From the NCBI GenBank assembly GCA_002437245.1, contig DJOQ01000017.1, positions 684 to 39,493 of the forward strand: a DNA stretch of 38,810 bases. Reading direction: 5' to 3'. The notes beneath the pieces are model-generated. The model was given only the letters and a program-made list of their open reading frames with translations. It made no database searches and was not told where the DNA came from. This DNA is from Ruminococcaceae bacterium UBA6434 (GTDB lineage Bacteria; Bacillota; Clostridia; Oscillospirales; Acutalibacteraceae). Shown piece after piece: positions 25,189 to 32,346 of the stretch (the stretch's first letter is position 1; each line of letters begins with the position of its first letter). Both the position numbers and the translations under genes were made by a program.

Positions 25189-26019
25189 TTAATCGCAAAA
25201 ACCGCGCAGCAGTTCGATTTCCGCCTTGTAGCCGTCAAGCTCGTTTGGGGTTTCAAGGTAAAACGGCAGACGGCAAAGGAAAGGGTGTGTAACTATTCTC
25301 TTCATGGCGTCAAGTCCGATATAACCTTTTCCTATGCACTCGTGACGATCCTTGTGACTGCCGAGCGGATTTTTACTGTCGTTTATGTGTACGGCACGAA
25401 GATTTTTAAGCCCTACGGTTTTGTCAAATTCCGTAAGCACCTCGTCGAGCGAGTTCACAATGTCGTACCCCGCGTCAAAAATATGACACGTATCAAGGCA
25501 TACGCCCACCTTGTCCTTTAGCTTTACACGGTCGATTATGTCGCGAATTTCCTCAAAGGTCTTACCGATTTCGGTGCCTTTGCCTGCCATGGTTTCCACA
25601 AGTACGACGGTAGTCTGCTCCTTTGTCAGTATTTTGTTTAAGTGTTCGGCTGTAAGCTCGATTCCCTTTTCCGTTCCGAGACCCGTGTGACTGCCCGGGT
25701 GGAAATTATACATTTGATTCGGAGTAAATTCCATTCTCTTAAGGTCGTCTGCCATTGTGTCAAGCGCAAACTGCCTTGTGTCCTCGTTTGCGGAGCACGG
25801 GTTTAACGTGTAAGGCGCGTGCGCCAATATGCAGGGAAAACCGTTTTCCTTCATCAGCCTAAGAAGCTTTTTTGCGTCATCGGGATTTATTTCCTTGGCT
25901 TTGCTTCCGCGCGGATTGCGTGTGAAAAATTGAAACGTGTCGGCGCCTATTTTTAAAGCGGTTTCGCCCATTTTATAAAATCCTCCCGACGATGAGAGGT
26001 GACAGCCTATATGGAGCAT
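25189..26019 (-). CDS. nfo: Deoxyribonuclease IV (AP endonuclease)
   Basis: Endonuclease IV incises DNA 5' of abasic sites using three zinc ions in a TIM barrel. The 276 residues carry the family signatures: IGCHLSSSGGF at the N terminus, LAHAPYTLNPCS, NFHPGSHTG, ETMAGKGTEIG, CLDTCHIFDAGYD, HINDSKNPLGSHKDRHECIGKGYIG and a final ETPNE. These contain the conserved His, Glu and Asp zinc ligands. A TATAAT -10 lies at 26057-26052 on the minus strand, with a poor -35. Confidence 0.97.
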   Translation of the reverse strand: MLHIGCHLSSSGGFYKMGETALKIGADTFQFFTRNPRGSKAKEINPDDAKKLLRLMKENGFPCILAHAPYTLNPCSANEDTRQFALDTMADDLKRMEFTPNQMYNFHPGSHTGLGTEKGIELTAEHLNKILTKEQTTVVLVETMAGKGTEIGKTFEEIRDIIDRVKLKDKVGVCLDTCHIFDAGYDIVNSLDEVLTEFDKTVGLKNLRAVHINDSKNPLGSHKDRHECIGKGYIGLDAMKRIVTHPFLCRLPFYLETPNELDGYKAEIELLRGFCD

Positions 26020-26084
26020 AGCTTTGTACCGTCCTTAAATTCGTTAAATTGATTATACCATAAAATCCTGCGCCGTAACAGTAT

Positions 26085-26118
26085 AAAAAATACCGAACAG
26101 CCGGACTGCTCGGTATTT
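26085..26118 (-). terminator. Terminator of the hemolysin III family gene
   Basis: On the minus strand AAATACCGAGCAG (26118-26106) pairs with CTGTTCGGTATTT (26100-26088; one G-T pair) and runs into T (26090-26085). Confidence 0.8.
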
Positions 26119-26142
26119 GCTTTAAACTCGGCTTTCAATCGC

Positions 26143-26811
26143 TTACACAAGCACATACATAAATATCGCGAGGAAGTGGAGCACGGAACCTATTATTATA
26201 AAGTAATGGAAAACCGTGTGGAAATAGCGCTTTTTACTGCCTATACCGTAGAGAACAGCGCCGAGAGTGTATGCTATACCGCCCGAAATCAAAAGTATTA
26301 CGCCGGTCCTGCTGAAAACTTCCCAGAGGGTTTTAATTGAAATTATTATCATCCAACCGAGAGCGAGATACATAACAAGACCTATTCCCTTTGTCTTTTC
26401 AAACAGCGTGAGAGTAAGCGGTATCATTGCTGCCACAACAACCCATGCAACTCCGAAAATCACCCAGCCGAGAACGGGCTTTACCGGTCTTATTACGAGA
26501 AGCGCAAACGGCGTTATGGTGCCGGCTATCATCGGATATATCATCGAATGGTCTATCATTCGCATTACCTTTTTGCCGTTGTTCGGGCGCAGGGCATGGT
26601 AAACCGAAGAGCATGAATACATCGCTATCATGGTGATACCGTATATAAAACTCAAAAGCAGATAATCCCACCTGCGAAGTATTATTGATTTTATACAGCA
26701 CATCAGAAGCGCCACCACGGACAAGCCTCCGCCCACCATATGCGATATTGAATTGAGCCAATCTTCTTTTCTTGTGTAATCGACGAGTTTAACCTTATCA
26801 AGATAAGCCAT
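26143..26811 (-). CDS. Hemolysin III / PAQR family membrane protein
   Basis: A seven-helix membrane protein of 222 residues. Family motifs include the N-terminal EDWLNSISHMVGGGLSVVAL, SSVYHAL with the conserved Ser and His, MRMIDHSMIY, and the C-terminal FHYFIIIGSVLHF carrying the zinc-coordinating histidines of the PAQR fold. Despite the family name, haemolysis is not established for most members; related hydrolase-like functions are proposed. GGAGG precedes the ATG. It has its own promoter and terminator. Confidence 0.93.
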   Translation of the reverse strand: MAYLDKVKLVDYTRKEDWLNSISHMVGGGLSVVALLMCCIKSIILRRWDYLLLSFIYGITMIAMYSCSSVYHALRPNNGKKVMRMIDHSMIYPMIAGTITPFALLVIRPVKPVLGWVIFGVAWVVVAAMIPLTLTLFEKTKGIGLVMYLALGWMIIISIKTLWEVFSRTGVILLISGGIAYTLGAVLYGIGSKKRYFHTVFHYFIIIGSVLHFLAIFMYVLV

Positions 26812-26851
26812 ATTGATTTCCTCCTTAGACTCCGAATTTGTTTATGGCTTC

Positions 26852-26879
26852 ATTTTAGCTTATGAGTTATCGGATTCAA
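26852..26879 (-). promoter_or_regulatory. Promoter of the hemolysin III family gene
   Basis: Minus strand: TTGAAT (26879-26874), 16 bp, TAAAAT (26857-26852). Confidence 0.5.
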
Positions 26880-26936
26880 GATATTCTGCTTTGCAAAACG
26901 CAAAAAACGGAAAATATCGGTTGCGAAGCGGTCGCA

Positions 26937-26963
26937 AAAGCCGCAACTTACAGTTGCGGCTTT
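26937..26963 (-). terminator. Hairpin spanning the flavodoxin stop codon
   Basis: AAAGCCGCAACT and AGTTGCGGCTTT form a perfect 12-bp stem around a three-base loop. On the minus strand the left arm encodes the last residues of the flavodoxin, and the TAA stop spans the loop and the first base of the right arm. The T-run is only TTTT in the minus direction and TTTATTTT in the plus direction. Confidence 0.7.
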
Positions 26964-27436
26964 ATTTTATCAACAAATTTATTTATTTTGTCAATATCGA
27001 GTGAAAAGGTTTTGTAAATATCTCTTTCACGTTCGGCTTTTAAAATCATTTTTGCGGCAAAGCGGTCGGTCCCGCGCAGTTTTTTGAAATCAAGCTCGCC
27101 GCCTATTGCGGCGGTGGCAGCCGCCTCACTTAAAAGCTGCGGCGGAATGTTTCGGTTGAAATATCCGTCGCCGTTCTCGGGGAACACGCAGGTTAAAAAA
27201 TAGGCGCATTTTCTCTCGGAAAGCGGCTTTATGAACCTGAACAGCAGTTTTGTTATCAGCTTGTCAACGGTTCCCATACGTATATCGCTGCCGATAATGA
27301 CAAAATCATATTTCGACAGGTCAAATCTGTCTTCGGCAATGTTGAAAACATCGCATCCGCCGAGTTTTTCGGCAATCAGCTCGGCAACCTTTTTTGCGGA
27401 GCCGTATTTGCTCGCATATATAATGCATACAGCCAT
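26948..27436 (-). CDS. Flavodoxin-domain protein
   Basis: A protein of 162 residues with an N-terminal flavodoxin phosphate loop (IIYASKYGSAKKVAELIAEKL) and a second strand-loop (YDFVIIGSDIRMGTV). This resembles HemG-like menaquinone-dependent protoporphyrinogen oxidases and other cytosolic flavodoxin-fold proteins. No haem genes are nearby, so a general electron-carrier role is as likely. GAGGTGG precedes the ATG. It lies 28 bases downstream of a 39-codon ORF and probably shares its promoter. Confidence 0.87.
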   Translation of the reverse strand: MAVCIIYASKYGSAKKVAELIAEKLGGCDVFNIAEDRFDLSKYDFVIIGSDIRMGTVDKLITKLLFRFIKPLSERKCAYFLTCVFPENGDGYFNRNIPPQLLSEAAATAAIGGELDFKKLRGTDRFAAKMILKAERERDIYKTFSLDIDKINKFVDKIKPQL

Positions 27437-27464
27437 TTTCCACCTCTTAAACAGTACGGCAATG

Positions 27465-27584
27465 TTATTTTAAGTCTGACGCGATTTTGTCCTTTTCCTT
27501 AACGGCGTCATACATACAGAAAAGAGTGGTGACGGCAGAAAAAATCAGAGCCGACCATTTGAACATCTTTTTTATGAATTCCAT
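27465..27584 (-). CDS. Small hydrophobic protein, 39 residues
   Basis: The ORF reads MEFIKKMFKWSALIFSAV at the start and ends KEKDKIASDLK. A single predicted membrane helix (about 10-26) is flanked by positive residues on the N side and a charged tail. AAAGG lies 10-13 bases before the ATG, and a promoter (27709-27682) is correctly placed about 90 bases upstream, which supports a real gene cotranscribed with the flavodoxin. Not assigned to a family. Confidence 0.5.
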   Translation of the reverse strand: MEFIKKMFKWSALIFSAVTTLFCMYDAVKEKDKIASDLK

Positions 27585-27681
27585 TTGATATCCGCGCCTT
27601 TCCGACTGTCCGCCGCGGCGGCAGCCTGCTTTTATTCGTTGTCGCTTTACAAAATCAGTTTATATTTTATATACTATATAT

Positions 27682-27709
27682 AATATAACCGGCAAACGTA
27701 AAAAGTCAA
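27682..27709 (-). promoter_or_regulatory. Promoter of the miniprotein-flavodoxin unit
   Basis: Minus strand: TTGACT (27709-27704), 16 bp, TATATT (27687-27682); an overlapping TATTAT gives 18 bp. Between here and the L33 promoter (27710-27817) I see no gene or clear structure. A 12-bp GC palindrome lies at 27610-27621, inside the predicted miniprotein leader. Confidence 0.55.
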
Positions 27710-27817
27710 ACATAATTTTGTGCTCAAACGTATCGCCGTTGTAACGGATATCGCGAAGAACCGCAGCCGAAGTTTACGCTTATAAAGGCACCGCCGCGGC
27801 AAATTAAATAAAAACTA

Positions 27818-27846
27818 TTGACTTAAAGCGGACGGTGTGTTATAGT
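27818..27846 (+). promoter_or_regulatory. Promoter of the rpmG-secE-nusG operon
   Basis: TTGACT (27818-27823), 17 bp, TATAGT (27841-27846). The start should be near 27851-27853. Confidence 0.75.
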
Positions 27847-27851
27847 ATTCG

Positions 27852-27898
27852 TACCTCTGAAAGAGGGTTCTTTTTTTGTGCCCGCTTTTTTCGAGGTA
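27852..27898 (+). promoter_or_regulatory. Candidate attenuator in the rpmG leader
   Basis: CCTCT (27854-27858) can pair with AGAGG (27862-27866), followed by GTTC and seven T (27871-27877), a weak terminator shape. Alternatively TACCTC (27852-27857) can pair with GAGGTA (27893-27898), which would break the first hairpin. A third hairpin GCGGC-CGTGA-GCCGC lies before the ribosome binding site. Regulation is inference. Confidence 0.35.
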
Positions 27899-27947
27899 GG
27901 CTAACATAAGCGGCCGTGAGCCGCCAATAACGGAGGTGCCGAAATAA

Positions 27948-28097
27948 ATGAGAGTCAAAATCACATTAGCTTGCACTGAATGCAAACAGCGCAACTACAA
28001 CACGATGAAGAACAAGAAAAATTCACCCGACAGGTTGGAGATGAATAAGTATTGCCCCTTCTGCAAGAAGCATACTCTCCACAGGGAAACTAAGTAA
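27948..28097 (+). CDS. rpmG: Large ribosomal subunit protein bL33 (zinc-ribbon form)
   Basis: A protein of 49 residues (MRVKITLACTECKQRNYNT...), typical of L33. Two CxxC pairs (Cys9/12 and Cys36/39) mark the zinc-binding C+ form. GGAGGTG precedes the ATG. It is the first gene of the L33-SecE-NusG order common in Bacillota; SecE begins 14 bases after its stop. Confidence 0.97.
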   Translation: MRVKITLACTECKQRNYNTMKNKKNSPDRLEMNKYCPFCKKHTLHRETK

Positions 28098-28111
28098 GCG
28101 GAGGTAAAAAG

Positions 28112-28498
28112 ATGGCTGACGAAAACAAAAAAGTTTCTGCCGAAAATACCAATCCCGCAAAGCAAGTAAAAGACAAAAAGGCTGAAAAGCCTGCAAAGAA
28201 CGCAAAAGCCAAGGATAAGAAGCCTAACGTATTTGTACGTATGGGCAGGAGCATAAAGAAGTTCTTTAAAGAGCTCCGCGGCGAGTCTAAAAAGGTCGTT
28301 TGGCCCGACAGAAAAACCGTCCTCAAATCCTCGCTTGTAGTTATAGTTTCGGTGGTTATCATCGGAGCCGTTATATGGCTTATTGATACCGGACTTTCCG
28401 AGCTCGTTAAGCTTCTTATAAACCTCGCGTCCAAATCGGGCAGCGGTACAGAGGCTACGACCGCAGGTGCGATCATCGCAAACTTTTTCAGCTTATAA
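28112..28498 (+). CDS. secE: Preprotein translocase subunit SecE, extended at both ends
   Basis: SecE clamps SecY in the membrane. The conserved core (amphipathic FFKELRGESKKVVWPDRKTV and one membrane helix) spans roughly residues 45-105. It is preceded by about 40 Lys/Ala/Asn-rich residues and followed by a Ser/Gly/Thr stretch ending ANFFSL, giving 128 residues where many Bacillota SecE have 60-75. GCGGAGGT lies upstream; nusG follows after 12 bases. Confidence 0.94.
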   Translation: MADENKKVSAENTNPAKQVKDKKAEKPAKNAKAKDKKPNVFVRMGRSIKKFFKELRGESKKVVWPDRKTVLKSSLVVIVSVVIIGAVIWLIDTGLSELVKLLINLASKSGSGTEATTAGAIIANFFSL

Positions 28499-28510
28499 CG
28501 GAGGTAGCAT

Positions 28511-29071
28511 ATGGCAGATATCTCCAAATGGTATGTAGTTCATACCTATTCGGGTTATGAAAACAAGGTTGCGTCCAACATTGAAACAGTTGTCGAAAAC
28601 CGCAAAATTCATGACCAAATTCTTGAAGTAAAGGTTCCCACCGAAACCGTTACGGAAATCCGTGACGACGGAACCAAAAAAGAAGTAGAACGCAAAATAT
28701 TCCCGGGCTATGTGCTCGTTAAGGTTGCCGTCTATGAGGACGAGGATTCCGACGAACTTCAGATGAACGACGACACTTGGTACGTAATACGCAATACGCG
28801 CGGCGTAACCGGCTTTGTAGGTCCCGAGGGAAAACCCGTTCCGCTCACCGACGATGAGATTTATGCTCTCGGCGTTGAAAAGAAGGTAGTTGAGGTCAAC
28901 TACAAGAAGGGCGATATGGTTTCCATAATCGACGGCGCGTTCGAAGGCGTTATCGGCGTTGTTGACAATGTCGATACCGACAACAATTCTGTCAGAGTTG
29001 TTATTTCAATGCTCGGCAGAGAGACTCCGGTCGATCTTGAACTCGACCAGGTCGAAGCAATAAACAATTAA
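28511..29071 (+). CDS. nusG: Transcription termination/antitermination protein NusG
   Basis: A protein of 186 residues with an NGN domain starting KWYVVHTYSGYENKVASNIE, the IFPGYVLVKV core, and a C-terminal KOW domain (KGDMVSIIDGAFEGVIGVV). NusG binds RNA polymerase and couples it to ribosomes or affects pausing. Operon position after secE is the usual one. Confidence 0.97.
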   Translation: MADISKWYVVHTYSGYENKVASNIETVVENRKIHDQILEVKVPTETVTEIRDDGTKKEVERKIFPGYVLVKVAVYEDEDSDELQMNDDTWYVIRNTRGVTGFVGPEGKPVPLTDDEIYALGVEKKVVEVNYKKGDMVSIIDGAFEGVIGVVDNVDTDNNSVRVVISMLGRETPVDLELDQVEAINN

Positions 29072-29124
29072 AATCGGTAATCAGCGGTATATCCGCTTTT
29101 TATGGCGTATCATAAAGGTGCGCT

Positions 29125-29164
29125 GTGGGAGGGGTGAGTCGAGCGCTCATTCCGCCACTACCAC
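29125..29164 (+). promoter_or_regulatory. Candidate L1-type r-protein binding element before rplK
   Basis: GTGGGAGG (29125-29132) and ACCAC (29160-29164) enclose a small stem-loop; the outer GTGG pairs with CCAC. A similar element lies between rplK and rplA. L1 is known in other bacteria to bind the L11-L1 mRNA at a site mimicking 23S rRNA; assignment here is inference. A short AGCGG-CCGCT hairpin with TTTTT also occurs at about 29092-29102. Confidence 0.4.
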
Positions 29165-29184
29165 GAATTTTGGAGGTGCAAAAA

Positions 29185-29610
29185 ATGGCTCAAAAGGTAA
29201 TAGGCTTTATTAAGCTTCAGATCCCGGCCGGAAAAGCAACGCCGGCTCCGCCTGTTGGTCCGGCACTCGGTCAGCACGGTGTAAACATTATGGCGTTCAC
29301 AAAGGAATTTAACGAACGCACAAAGAACGACGCAGGTCTTATAATCCCCGTCGTTATCACGGTCTATGCAGACCATTCATTCACATTCGTAACTAAGACT
29401 CCGCCCGCGGCAGTCCTTATCAAAAAGGCTTGCGGTATTGAGAGCGGTTCGGGTGTTCCGAATAAGACTAAGGTCGCATCAATAACAAAAGATCAGGTAA
29501 GAAAAATCGCTGAGCAGAAGATGCCCGATTTAAACGCAGCTACCGTTGAAACAGCTATGAGCATGATCGCCGGTACAGCTCGTTCCATGGGCATTACTGT
29601 AGTAGATTGA
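29185..29610 (+). CDS. rplK: Large ribosomal subunit protein uL11
   Basis: A protein of 141 residues beginning MAQKVIGFIKLQIPAGKATPAPPVGPALGQ, with the proline-rich N-terminal switch and the C-terminal rRNA-binding domain of the GTPase-associated centre. I start at the ATG at 29185 after GGAGGTG; an in-frame upstream ATG-less extension (from GTG 29125) overlaps the putative regulatory element and has no homology. Confidence 0.98.
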   Translation: MAQKVIGFIKLQIPAGKATPAPPVGPALGQHGVNIMAFTKEFNERTKNDAGLIIPVVITVYADHSFTFVTKTPPAAVLIKKACGIESGSGVPNKTKVASITKDQVRKIAEQKMPDLNAATVETAMSMIAGTARSMGITVVD

Positions 29611-29618
29611 TCTCCCCC

Positions 29619-29643
29619 GTGGGAGGAAAGATCCGATAACCAC
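29619..29643 (+). promoter_or_regulatory. Candidate L1-type r-protein binding element between rplK and rplA
   Basis: GTGGGAGG (29619-29626), an internal AAAGATCCGATA and ACCAC (29639-29643). The outer GTGG/CCAC pairing is the same as in the element at 29125-29164. Its position just before the L1 gene suits autoregulation. Confidence 0.45.
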
Positions 29644-29665
29644 TTAATGGGAGGAAAATTAGATT

Positions 29666-30373
29666 ATGAAACACGGTAAGAAATACGTCGAAAGCGCTAA
29701 GCTTATCGACAGAACAAAGCTTTATGACGCTCCGGAAGCTCTCGAACTTTCAGTTAAGACAGCTACCGCGAAATTTGATGAAACAATAGAAGCACACATT
29801 CGCCTCGGCGTTGACTCACGTCATGCCGACCAGCAGGTAAGAGGCGCTGTCGTTCTTCCGAACGGAACCGGCAAAAAGGTACGAGTTGCCGTTTTCGCTA
29901 AGGGCGACGCAGCTAAGGCTGCACAGGCTGCCGGCGCTGAGTTCGTCGGTGACGCAGACCTCGTAGCTGAGGTTCAGGGTGGTATGATGGACTTCGACGT
30001 CTGCATCGCTTCACCCGATATGATGGGTCTTGTAGGCCGTTTAGGTAAGGTTCTCGGTCCTCGCGGACTTATGCCGTCACCCAAGGCAGGCACAGTAACA
30101 CCCGACGTTGCAAAGGCTGTTACCGAAGCTAAGGCAGGTAAAATCGAGTACAGACTTGATAAAAACAACATTATCCATTGCCCCATAGGCAAGGCTTCTT
30201 TCGGCAAAGATAAGCTCTGTGAAAACTTCAACACTCTTATGGACGCCATCGTTAAGGCTAAGCCCGCCGCAATGAAGGGTCAGTATATCAAGTCATGCGT
30301 TGTTGCCACAACAATGGGCCCCGGCGTTAAGATCAACGCCAATAAGTTCGGTACCGCAGCAGTTGCCGAATAA
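29666..30373 (+). CDS. rplA: Large ribosomal subunit protein uL1
   Basis: A protein of 235 residues with the L1 signatures ETIEAHIRLGVDSRHADQQVRG near the N terminus and LGPRGLMPSPKAGTVT in domain II. It forms the mobile L1 stalk and is the usual repressor of the L11-L1 mRNA. Normal length; the last gene before the separate L10 transcript. Confidence 0.98.
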   Translation: MKHGKKYVESAKLIDRTKLYDAPEALELSVKTATAKFDETIEAHIRLGVDSRHADQQVRGAVVLPNGTGKKVRVAVFAKGDAAKAAQAAGAEFVGDADLVAEVQGGMMDFDVCIASPDMMGLVGRLGKVLGPRGLMPSPKAGTVTPDVAKAVTEAKAGKIEYRLDKNNIIHCPIGKASFGKDKLCENFNTLMDAIVKAKPAAMKGQYIKSCVVATTMGPGVKINANKFGTAAVAE

Positions 30374-30382
30374 TCAAAATAC

Positions 30383-30412
30383 TTGACAGAGCCACGGCTT
30401 CTGTGTTAGTAT
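30383..30412 (+). promoter_or_regulatory. Promoter of the rplJ-rplL unit
   Basis: TTGACA (30383-30388), 18 bp, TAGTAT (30407-30412). Confidence 0.7.
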
Positions 30413-30417
30413 ATATT

Positions 30418-30540
30418 CGCTTGCCGAAGACAGCGGGTGCTTTTCAGCGTAAAACCCAAGCGGTTGCCTGCCGAGGAAGATCAGCTTTTTAAAAGTTTAC
30501 GGGTCTTTTTCGTCTTCGTGCGGAAAAGACCTTTTCTTTA
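30418..30540 (+). ncRNA. Ribosomal protein L10 leader with attenuator
   Basis: The conserved pieces of the L10 leader occur in order: TTGCCGAAGACAGC (from 30421), GGTGC, and CCTGCCGAGGAAGA (about 30467-30480). A terminator follows, GGTCTTTT (30502-30509) with AAAAGACC (30524-30531) and a TTTTCTTT tail. L10, alone or with L12, binds this leader and lowers expression of its own operon. Confidence 0.9.
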
Positions 30541-30584
30541 TTCTCATAGCGCAAGCGTCAATAATCTTTAGGAGGTGAATCCGT

Positions 30585-31160
30585 TTGCCAAGTGAGAAAG
30601 TTCTCGAAATCAAAAAACAGCAGGTAGCTGTTCTCAAAGAGAGAATACAGAATTCCTGCGCAGGTGTTGTTGTTAATTACGAGGGCATCAACGTTGCCGA
30701 TGATACAAAGCTCCGTAAAGAGCTTCGTGAGGCAGGTGTTGAGTATACCGTTGTTAAAAACACACTTATCCGTTTAGCTCTTGACGGTACAGGTCTTGAG
30801 GGTATCGACAGCGTACTTGAGGGCACCAGCGCAATCGCAACCAGTAAGGACGATTATGTTGCAGCCGCAAGAATCCTCGGTAAATACCAGGATCAGATCG
30901 ACACATTTAAGATGAAGAGCGGCTTCATTGATAACGAAGTTATCGGCGAAGAAAAACTCAGCGAGCTCTCAAAGCTTCCCTCAAGAGAAGTTTTGCTTGC
31001 TACTGTTCTCAGCGCTTTCAACGCGCCTATCGCAGCCTTTGCACGTGCTGTTCAGGCTATTGTTGATAAGAGCGGTGAAGCTCCGGCAGAAGATGCCGAG
31101 GAGGCTCCCACAGCAGAGACCGCTGCTCCCGCAGAAGCAGAAGCACCGGCTGCTGAATAA
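30585..31160 (+). CDS. rplJ: Large ribosomal subunit protein uL10
   Basis: A protein of 191 residues. The N-terminal rRNA-binding domain contains VVVNYEGINVADDTKLRKELREAGVEY and VVKNTLIRLAL; a C-terminal helix for L7/L12 dimers follows, then an Ala/Glu/Pro-rich acidic tail (about 160-191) longer than in many species. Start is TTG at 30585, seven bases after GGAGGTG (30571-30577). Confidence 0.97.
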   Translation: MPSEKVLEIKKQQVAVLKERIQNSCAGVVVNYEGINVADDTKLRKELREAGVEYTVVKNTLIRLALDGTGLEGIDSVLEGTSAIATSKDDYVAAARILGKYQDQIDTFKMKSGFIDNEVIGEEKLSELSKLPSREVLLATVLSAFNAPIAAFARAVQAIVDKSGEAPAEDAEEAPTAETAAPAEAEAPAAE

Positions 31161-31201
31161 TTTTAAAATTTATTACTATAATTTATCGGAGGTTAATTAC
31201 C

Positions 31202-31579
31202 ATGGCATCAGAGAAAGTTACTGCTATGATCGAAGAGCTCAAAGCTCTTTCAGTTCTTGAGCTTTCAGAGCTCGTTAAAGCCGTTGAAGAAGAATTCGGC
31301 GTATCGGCAGCTGCAGCAGTTGCAGTTGCAGCACCTGCAGCAGGCGGAGCAGCCGCTGCTGAGGAGAAGACAGAGTTTGACGTTGTTCTTGCTGACGTAG
31401 GCGAGAATAAGATCAAGGTCATCAAGGTTGTTCGTGAGCTCACCGGTCTCGGACTCGGCGAAGCTAAGGCTCTTGTTGACGGCGCTCCCAAGGCTGTTAA
31501 AGAAGGCGCATCAAAGGATGAGGCTGAGGCAGCTAAGGCTAAGCTTGAAGAAGTCGGCGCTAAGGTTGAACTTAAGTAA
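31202..31579 (+). CDS. rplL: Large ribosomal subunit protein bL12 (L7/L12)
   Basis: A protein of 125 residues: N-terminal dimerisation region (ALSVLELSELVKAVEEEFGV), Ala/Gly-rich hinge (about 38-55) and C-terminal domain (EKTEFDVVLADVGENKIKVIKVVRELTGLGLGEAKALVD) that recruits translation GTPases. It is followed by a strong terminator and not by rpoB. Confidence 0.98.
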   Translation: MASEKVTAMIEELKALSVLELSELVKAVEEEFGVSAAAAVAVAAPAAGGAAAAEEKTEFDVVLADVGENKIKVIKVVRELTGLGLGEAKALVDGAPKAVKEGASKDEAEAAKAKLEEVGAKVELK

Positions 31580-31599
31580 TTTTAATTACGTCTTAAACG

Positions 31600-31629
31600 G
31601 AAGCACTCATTTTGAGTGCTTCTTTTTTT
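31600..31629 (+). terminator. Terminator after rplL
   Basis: GAAGCACTCA (31600-31609) pairs with TGAGTGCTTC (31613-31622), then seven T. Confidence 0.93.
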
Positions 31630-31749
31630 GTGCCAAAAAGCATTAAGACCTCGTAAACACGGCATTTTCTATAATTATGCACGTTAATTAAACATTTTTG
31701 CACTTTTCTTGACACGGCAAAAAATAAATGCTAAAAAAATTATGAGATA

Positions 31750-31789
31750 TTTTGTCATATAAATGTAAAATCGGATTGTTATATATAAT
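31750..31789 (+). promoter_or_regulatory. Putative ECF-sigma autoregulated promoter, copy 1
   Basis: TTTTGT (31750-31755), exactly 17 bases, GGATTGTT (31773-31780), then ATATATAAT. The same two blocks at the same distance recur at 33022-33052. It lies immediately upstream of the sigma gene, as expected for self-activation. Confidence 0.5.
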
Positions 31790-31799
31790 AGGTGAAAAT

Positions 31800-32345
31800 A
31801 TGATAGCGATGTATATGTCATTCATAGACAGTGAGGATGACAGAGAAAAATTTGAAATAATATATCACGAATACAGAAAAAGAATGGTTTCTGTCGCTTA
31901 TTCGATTCTTCATAACAATGAAGACGCCGAGGATGCAGTACATGAGACGTTTATCAGAATTGCTAAAAATATGAAAGCCATTGATGACCCGAGGTCTAAA
32001 AAGACATCGGCGTATGTTATTACGGCAGCCAAAAATAATGCAATAAATATTTTTAATAAAAATAAACGAGCGGGCGAGCATATTTTTACAGGCGATATCG
32101 GAAATCTGACGGATGAACGTTTCTTTGAAAAAATGAGTCTTACAGAAAGCTACAAGGAAATTGTGAACGCCGTTGAGTTGCTCAATGAAACCTACAGAGA
32201 CGTTATGTATTATCATTTCGTCTGTGATATGAAGATAAAGGATATTGCCGATTTATTGGGGGAGAAGCCCTCTGCCGTTCAGCAAAAACTGATAAGAGGT
32301 AAGAAAAAATTGCTTGAAATATTAGACGATGATTTGAGGGATTAA
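31800..32345 (+). CDS. ECF-type RNA polymerase sigma factor
   Basis: A protein of 181 residues. Region 2 covers about residues 15-85 (FEIIYHEYRKRMVSVAYSIL, NNEDAEDAVHETFIRIAKNM). Region 4 covers about 120-180 (LNETYRDVMYYHFVCDMKIKDIADLLGEKPSAVQQKLIRGKKKL). No region 1.1 or 3, so it is an ECF sigma. Start chosen at the ATG at 31800 after AGGTGA (31790-31795); the frame is open further upstream but over the promoter motif. The next gene starts one base after its stop, suggesting a sigma/anti-sigma pair. Codon use is more A+T-rich than in the neighbouring ribosomal genes. Confidence 0.92.
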   Translation: MIAMYMSFIDSEDDREKFEIIYHEYRKRMVSVAYSILHNNEDAEDAVHETFIRIAKNMKAIDDPRSKKTSAYVITAAKNNAINIFNKNKRAGEHIFTGDIGNLTDERFFEKMSLTESYKEIVNAVELLNETYRDVMYYHFVCDMKIKDIADLLGEKPSAVQQKLIRGKKKLLEILDDDLRD

Positions 32346-32346
32346 A

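Noticed and set aside
24795..25292. Plus-strand frame of 165 codons across the DtxR-family gene
   Set aside because: It overlaps the regulator, its promoter and the end of nfo in antisense, with no recognisable domain.
27610..27621. Perfect 12-bp GC palindrome CCGCCGCGGCGG
   Set aside because: Single occurrence upstream of the miniprotein with no second site or T-run; too little to call an operator or terminator.
27710..27817. Possible tRNA between the flavodoxin unit and rpmG, as seen near secE in some Bacillota
   Set aside because: No cloverleaf with a TTCGANNC-type arm could be found by eye on either strand.
30374..30584. Possible novel RNA between rplA and rplJ
   Set aside because: The conserved TGCCGAAGACAGC and CCTGCCGAGGAAGA blocks identify it as the known L10 leader.
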